Shown one piece after another: positions 60,238 through 64,000 of a stretch of DNA of 64,000 bases. The stretch spans positions 313,715 to 377,714 of the forward strand of contig JAEYDD010000026.1 in assembly GCA_023404095.1 (NCBI GenBank), written 5' to 3'. The stretch is from Pseudomonadota bacterium. GTDB lineage: Bacteria > Pseudomonadota > Alphaproteobacteria > Rhizobiales > Rhizobiaceae. The notes under the pieces are model-generated. The model was not told the origin of the DNA. It ran no database searches and saw only the letters and a program-made list of their open reading frames with translations. The first letter of the stretch is position 1, and every line of letters begins with the position of its first letter. The position numbers and the translations under genes are program-made.

Positions 60238-60948
60238 TCAGGCCGCGGTTGCGTGGGCGTAGGCAGCCACCGGCATCGGTACGTAACGCGGCACGACCAG
60301 CGCCTCTACCTCGTCGGCATAGCGCTCGGCATTGAGGATGGCCTTGTCGAGGTTGCTGACCCTGTCCGGATTCATCCGGTGGAGGAAGGTCTTGTACTCG
60401 AACATGTCGCGATAGGCAGAGCGCTCAATGATCGGCGTGTCCACCATGCGGACCTGGCGCTCGGACAGCAGCTGTTTCACAGCCTGCAGGGCGCGGGTGG
60501 TGACAAGGGAATTGACGCGCGACAGCAAGACGGCGTGCGGAATGCTGATCTGCGCCTTTCGGTCGAGATAGCCGAGAAGCTCTAGCACCTGCGCTCCGCC
60601 CTGCGCGTCCATCGAACTGCCCTGAATCGGGATGATAACGAAATCTGAAAGCCCGAGAGCGGTGGCGAGCAGCGGCGACTGTGCGCCGGGAAGATCGACG
60701 ATGACATAATCGCTTTTCGGGCGGTACTCGGCAATCGTTCGCGCCAGCGCCGTTAGTGACACATAAGTTGCCACCGTCAGGTTCTGCACCGGTTCTGCGC
60801 CTTCGAACCAACGCGAGATCCAGCGTTGCGGATCGGTATCGACGATCGTGACGCGGTTGCCGCGGCGCACCAGTTCGGTGGCGAGCAGAAGGACGGCGGT
60901 GGTCTTGCCGGCGCCGCCCTTGGTGTTGGCGAATGTGATTGTGGGCAT
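60238..60948 (-). CDS. ParA/VirC1-like partition ATPase, near chemotaxis genes
   Basis: A 236-residue ParA-type ATPase: TKGGAGKTT near residues 9-17, VDTDPQRWISRW, and YVIVDLPGAQSPL as switch II. The C-terminal part (VVPRYVPMPVAAYAHATAA) lacks an obvious DNA-binding domain. ATG 60948 begins MPTITFANTKGG; an upstream extension to 60999 has no similarity. Small ParA proteins next to chemotaxis genes (PpfA, ParC) position cytosolic chemoreceptor arrays. It lies 119 bp after cheB on the same strand and faces the soluble receptor-like gene. Plasmid-segregation ParA is the alternative, but no parB is adjacent. Confidence 0.82.
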   Translation of the reverse strand: MPTITFANTKGGAGKTTAVLLLATELVRRGNRVTIVDTDPQRWISRWFEGAEPVQNLTVATYVSLTALARTIAEYRPKSDYVIVDLPGAQSPLLATALGLSDFVIIPIQGSSMDAQGGAQVLELLGYLDRKAQISIPHAVLLSRVNSLVTTRALQAVKQLLSERQVRMVDTPIIERSAYRDMFEYKTFLHRMNPDRVSNLDKAILNAERYADEVEALVVPRYVPMPVAAYAHATAA

Positions 60949-61067
60949 CGGCGAACCTCGCACTGTTCTGCGGAGCAGATCATCGCTCGTATCGAGCACC
61001 TACCCATGGTGCCGGCTGATATTCGGCCAACATGGTTAACCGACGGTAAACCGGACCGGTTTCGTCG

Positions 61068-62171
61068 CTAACGTCTGCGATCCTCCGCGAGGATTTCCGG
61101 GGCGATCTGGCCGAGGGGAACGATGCGGTCCACCCCGCCGCGCGCGATCGCTTCTTTGGGCATGCCGAACACCACGGAGGTCGCCTCGTCCTGTGCCACC
61201 GTATAGGCGCCGGCTTGGTGCATCTCGAGCATGCCGCGGGCGCCGTCGTCGCCCATGCCGGTCATGATCACCGCCATGGCGTTGGAGCCGGCGGAGCGGG
61301 CCGCAGAGCGAAACAGCACGTCCACAGAGGGGCGATGGCGCGAGACCAGCGGCCCCGTGCGAACCGAGACGTGGTAGCGGGCTCCCTGCCTTTCGAGAAG
61401 CATGTGGCGGTCGCCAGGCGCGATCAGCACATGGCCGCGCAGGACGGGGTCGCCATCGGCGGCCTCCTTGATCTCGACTTCACAGAGATCGTTGAGGCGG
61501 CGGGCGAAGGCGGCGGTAAACCGTTCGGGCATATGCTGCACGATGACGACGCCGGGCGAATTCGCCGGCAGCTTTTCCAGCATTTCCCGGAGCGCTTCCG
61601 TACCGCCGGTCGAGGCACCTACGCAGACCACCATTTCGGTCGTCCGCGCCATGGCCTTGCCTGAAGGCGGCGGGAGCATGACGTCGGCGGTCAGTTTTTG
61701 CGCTGGCCCCGATGCCGATGCGGAGCGGACGGTGCCTGCCGGGCGCTGGCGCAGCCTGGCCTGGGCTGCGCTCTTGACGACCTCGCAGATGCGGCTCGCC
61801 TGCTCGGCGAGATGGTCGGCGGCGGCTATCTTCGGCTTCAGGATCACGTCGACCGCGCCGGCTTCCATCGCCTGCATCAGCGTCTCTGTCCCCTGCTCCG
61901 TAAGCGAGGAGCACATGACGACGGGAATCGGTTTCTGCGACATCAGCTTGCGAAGAAAGGTAATGCCGTCCATGCGCGGCATCTCGACGTCGAGGGTAAT
62001 GACATCGGGAATTTCTTCCTGGATACGCTTCGCCGCAATGAACGGGTCTGAGGCGGTGCCGATCACCTCGATCCCCGGATCGGACTGGAGCACGGACGTC
62101 AGCGTCTGGCGGACGCTGGCGGAATCGTCAATGACGAGGACACGAACTTTTCGGGAGGTCACGATGCTCAT
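61068..62171 (-). CDS. cheB: Chemotaxis protein-glutamate methylesterase/deamidase
   Basis: A 367-residue CheB. The receiver domain has the acidic pair DDSAS near 15-19 and phospho-acceptor Asp61 in ITLDVEMPRMDG. The C-terminal methylesterase domain has the catalytic Ser in VCVGASTGGTEALR, His in VIVQHMPERFT and Asp in IMTGMGDDGA. It removes receptor methyl groups for adaptation. The start overlaps the cheR stop by 4 bases (ATGA). A linker with Arg/Ala/Pro lies between the two domains. Confidence 0.97.
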   Translation of the reverse strand: MSIVTSRKVRVLVIDDSASVRQTLTSVLQSDPGIEVIGTASDPFIAAKRIQEEIPDVITLDVEMPRMDGITFLRKLMSQKPIPVVMCSSLTEQGTETLMQAMEAGAVDVILKPKIAAADHLAEQASRICEVVKSAAQARLRQRPAGTVRSASASGPAQKLTADVMLPPPSGKAMARTTEMVVCVGASTGGTEALREMLEKLPANSPGVVIVQHMPERFTAAFARRLNDLCEVEIKEAADGDPVLRGHVLIAPGDRHMLLERQGARYHVSVRTGPLVSRHRPSVDVLFRSAARSAGSNAMAVIMTGMGDDGARGMLEMHQAGAYTVAQDEATSVVFGMPKEAIARGGVDRIVPLGQIAPEILAEDRRR

Positions 62172-63016
62172 TCCCTAATGAAGACAGTGTTTGCGAGCTG
62201 GCGCACGGGGAGTTCCATGGCCGTGATCGATTCGGAATGGCCGATGAAGAGATAACCTCCGGGCAGCAGGCACTCGCAGAGGCGCGTCAGCACCTGCACC
62301 TGTGTCTTCTTGTCGAAGTAGATGAGCACGTTTCGGCAGAAGATCATGTGCATGGGCTCGCCGACCTTGTAGACCGGATCCATCAGGTTGAGCCGCATGA
62401 AGCCCACCTTGGTGCGCAGATGCGGTGCAATGCGGACGACACGCCTGCTCGGATCCTTCGCCTCCATCACGTAGCGGCGCATCATTTCCTGTGGAACGGG
62501 CTCTGCCATCTCGGTGGGATAAATGCCGCGGCGGGCGCGATCGAGAACCTCAGTCGAAAGGTCCGTCGCCAGGATCGAATAGTCCGGGCCGGCGCACGTC
62601 TGTCGGAAATCCTCCAGCACCATCGCCATGGTGTAAGGCTCCGCGCCGATCGAGCAGGCGGAACTCCAGGCGCGAATGCGCCGCACCCCCTTTTTCTGAA
62701 GGTCGGGCAGCGCCACGTCCCGAAGGTAGTCGAAATGGTTGGGTTCGCGGAAGAAGTCGGTCTTGTTGGTGGTGACGACGTCGATGAGGTAGATGGATTC
62801 GCGTGCGAGCCCGTCCCGGTCGAACAGGAAGTCGCAATACTGGTCGAATGTGTTGAAGCCGGTCGCCCTGAGCCGTCGGCGCAGGCGGCCCTCCAGCATC
62901 GTGATCTTGCTGGGCGGCATCTTGATGCCGCTGTAGTCGAAGATGTAGGCGGACAGCCGCTTGAAGTTCCGCGAACTCAGGCGGTCGTGATAGGACAAGG
63001 CGGATGCTGCAGACAC
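62168..63016 (-). CDS. cheR: Chemotaxis protein methyltransferase
   Basis: A 282-residue CheR: N-terminal helical domain (NFKRLSAYIFDYSGIKMPPSK), then a SAM-binding domain with IRAWSSACSIGAEPYTMAM (SAM motif), SILATDLSTEVLDRARRG and MHMIFCRNVLIYFDKKT, ending GYLFIGHSESI. It methylates receptor glutamates, opposing CheB. It lies 14 bp after cheW. Confidence 0.97.
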   Translation of the reverse strand: MSAASALSYHDRLSSRNFKRLSAYIFDYSGIKMPPSKITMLEGRLRRRLRATGFNTFDQYCDFLFDRDGLARESIYLIDVVTTNKTDFFREPNHFDYLRDVALPDLQKKGVRRIRAWSSACSIGAEPYTMAMVLEDFRQTCAGPDYSILATDLSTEVLDRARRGIYPTEMAEPVPQEMMRRYVMEAKDPSRRVVRIAPHLRTKVGFMRLNLMDPVYKVGEPMHMIFCRNVLIYFDKKTQVQVLTRLCECLLPGGYLFIGHSESITAMELPVRQLANTVFIRE

Positions 63017-63030
63017 TGTGTCGAGCCTCT

Positions 63031-63525
63031 TCAGGCGGCCGCGTTGTTTGCTACGGAAGCAAGAGCGGCCCCACTGTCGGAAAATAGCTGGGCGAGGTTG
63101 ATGACGACGACGAAATCGCCCTGCCTGCGAACGACGCCCTCGATATATTCGGAACGCCAGCGCACCCCGATGTCGGGGGCGCTTTCGATTGCATCCTGTC
63201 GGAACGGCGTGACCTCGAAGACCTTGTCCGCGACAAGGCCGAGAGTGAGAACGCGCTGTCCCAGGGGGATGTCGAGAACGAGGACACGGGTGTGCGGCGT
63301 CTTCTCCGTCGCCGGCATGCCCAGACGCAGCCGGAGATCGACGATGGGAACGCCCTGGCCGCGGACGTCGCGAAGGCCGAGCAAATAGCTCGGCCCATGC
63401 GGGATCTTGAAGGCGTCCTCGTGGTCCAGGATTTCCCGGACCACGCCGACGGGTACTGCGAATACCTCGTCGCCGAGCGCGAACGTTACGAACTGGGATT
63501 CAGCGTCGTTGCGGGTCATGGTCAT
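63031..63525 (-). CDS. cheW: Chemotaxis coupling protein CheW
   Basis: A 164-residue CheW: SQFVTFALGDEVFAVPVGVVREILDH, IPHGPSYLLGLRDVRGQGVPIVDLRLRLG and a LVADKVFEV segment, the SH3-like two-barrel layout linking receptors to CheA. ATG 63525 overlaps the upstream receptor stop (ATGA). cheA is not in the window. Confidence 0.96.
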   Translation of the reverse strand: MTMTRNDAESQFVTFALGDEVFAVPVGVVREILDHEDAFKIPHGPSYLLGLRDVRGQGVPIVDLRLRLGMPATEKTPHTRVLVLDIPLGQRVLTLGLVADKVFEVTPFRQDAIESAPDIGVRWRSEYIEGVVRRQGDFVVVINLAQLFSDSGAALASVANNAAA

Positions 63526-64000
63526 GCGCTCTGCCGGAAGTCGGAATCTTCGCTGTCAGGGCCGCCCATCGACATGTCGATCGCGAAGCCCTTGGCGCGC
63601 GCCTGCTGGGCAGCAACGGTGTGGCCTGCCGGTTTGTGTGCCGGAGCATGCGCCGTCTTGGTTGCAGCCACGGGGCGCGCGGCCTGCCGGACGGGTGCCG
63701 CCTGCGCCTGACGTGCGTGCGCGTTGTCGATCCGGAAGAAGGCGATCGAGGCCTGAAGCTCCTCGGCCTGGGCGGCGAGCTCTTCAGACGTTGCCGACAT
63801 TTCTTCCGAGGCGCCGGCGTTCTGCTGGGTCACCTTGTCGAGCTGCTGGATCGCTTCGTTGATCTGCGAGGCGCCGATGTCCTGCTCGCGGCAGGCAGCC
63901 GAGATCTCGGCGACCAGTTCGGCGGTCTTGCGGATGTCCGGTACCAGGCGGTTGAGCATCTCGCCGGCATCGGTGGCGACCTGCACCGTCTCGCCGGAGA
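63522..64000 (-). CDS. Methyl-accepting chemotaxis protein, 3' end only
   Basis: The C-terminal 159 or so codons of a receptor; the gene continues past the right edge. Seen is the signalling-helix segment EISAACREQDIGASQINEAIQQLDKVTQQNAGASEEMSATSEELAAQAEELQASIAFF, typical of the descending MCP helix with a methylation-like stretch. The tail is Ala/Gln/Pro-rich, rather than ending in a CheR/CheB-binding NWETF pentapeptide, and its stop overlaps cheW. The sensor part is not visible. Confidence 0.93.
   Translation of the reverse strand, partial: SGETVQVATDAGEMLNRLVPDIRKTAELVAEISAACREQDIGASQINEAIQQLDKVTQQNAGASEEMSATSEELAAQAEELQASIAFFRIDNAHARQAQAAPVRQAARPVAATKTAHAPAHKPAGHTVAAQQARAKGFAIDMSMGGPDSEDSDFRQSA

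Noticed and set aside
1..64000. CRISPR arrays, tRNA or rRNA genes, intact insertion sequences
   Set aside because: No regularly spaced repeats, cloverleaf-like sequences, rRNA signatures or transposase motifs were found on reading both strands; a tRNA scan would be decisive.

Overview
The window looks like part of an alphaproteobacterial genome of the Rhizobiaceae type (Rhizobium, Ensifer or Shinella-like). The indications are high GC with strong GC-ending codon use, many ABC uptake systems, a minCDE operon (which rhizobia often carry on a chromid or megaplasmid), a single-domain FrcA-like sugar ABC ATPase, an orfA-pit phosphate operon under a Pho box, and beta-ketoadipate genes under a PcaR-type IclR regulator. 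The replicon and species assignment is inference. No tRNA, rRNA, CRISPR array or intact insertion sequence was seen.

Layout. 0-4 kb: an SDR and an AraC regulator, a scar where a LysR fragment meets an SDR fragment, and an OhrR-like MarR regulator divergent from an exported alpha/beta hydrolase with repeated palindromic operators between them. 4-7.3 kb: a zinc-limitation locus (CobW-type GTPase, AztD-like periplasmic protein, Zur-box-like sites) facing a decayed aztA ATPase gene. 7.3-12.4 kb: a cobalamin riboswitch followed by a five-gene operon (binding protein, FecCD permease, ATPase, SAM methyltransferase, second binding protein). 12.9-14.6 kb: Pho box, PhoU-like protein and Pit. 15-17.4 kb: a DUF3300/DUF2950 exported pair.

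17.5-42.4 kb is a large catabolic region: two shikimate-dehydrogenase-family proteins, a Gfo/Idh/MocA oxidoreductase, an epimerase, a Liv-type ABC transporter, two SDRs, three flavin dehydrogenases resembling 3-ketosteroid delta-1-dehydrogenases, a TIM-barrel isomerase, two small NIPSNAP-like proteins, 4-hydroxybenzoate hydroxylase (pobA) and pcaIJF with pcaR. Four intergenic sites share one architecture, two GAATnnnATTC-like units exactly 18 bp apart, and one overlaps the start of an IclR regulator. My reading is a regulon that oxidises a hydroaromatic (cyclohexane or quinate/shikimate-like) compound to 4-hydroxybenzoate or protocatechuate and then through beta-ketoadipate. This is the best candidate for an undescribed system here.

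42.6-44.5 kb: minCDE. 44.7-45.7 kb: a luciferase-like oxidoreductase. 45.9-55.7 kb: a sugar locus with a FrcBCA-like ABC transporter, an AraB-like FGGY kinase, a kinase of the ADP-dependent phosphofructokinase/glucokinase family (uncommon in bacteria), a class I aldolase-like protein, and DeoR and ROK regulators. Together they suggest a double-phosphorylation-then-aldol-cleavage route. 55.9-58.3 kb: a frameshifted MHYT-PAS-GGDEF-EAL gene. 58.4-64 kb: an unusual soluble chemoreceptor-like protein, a ParA/PpfA-like ATPase, and cheB, cheR, cheW and the 3' end of an MCP gene.
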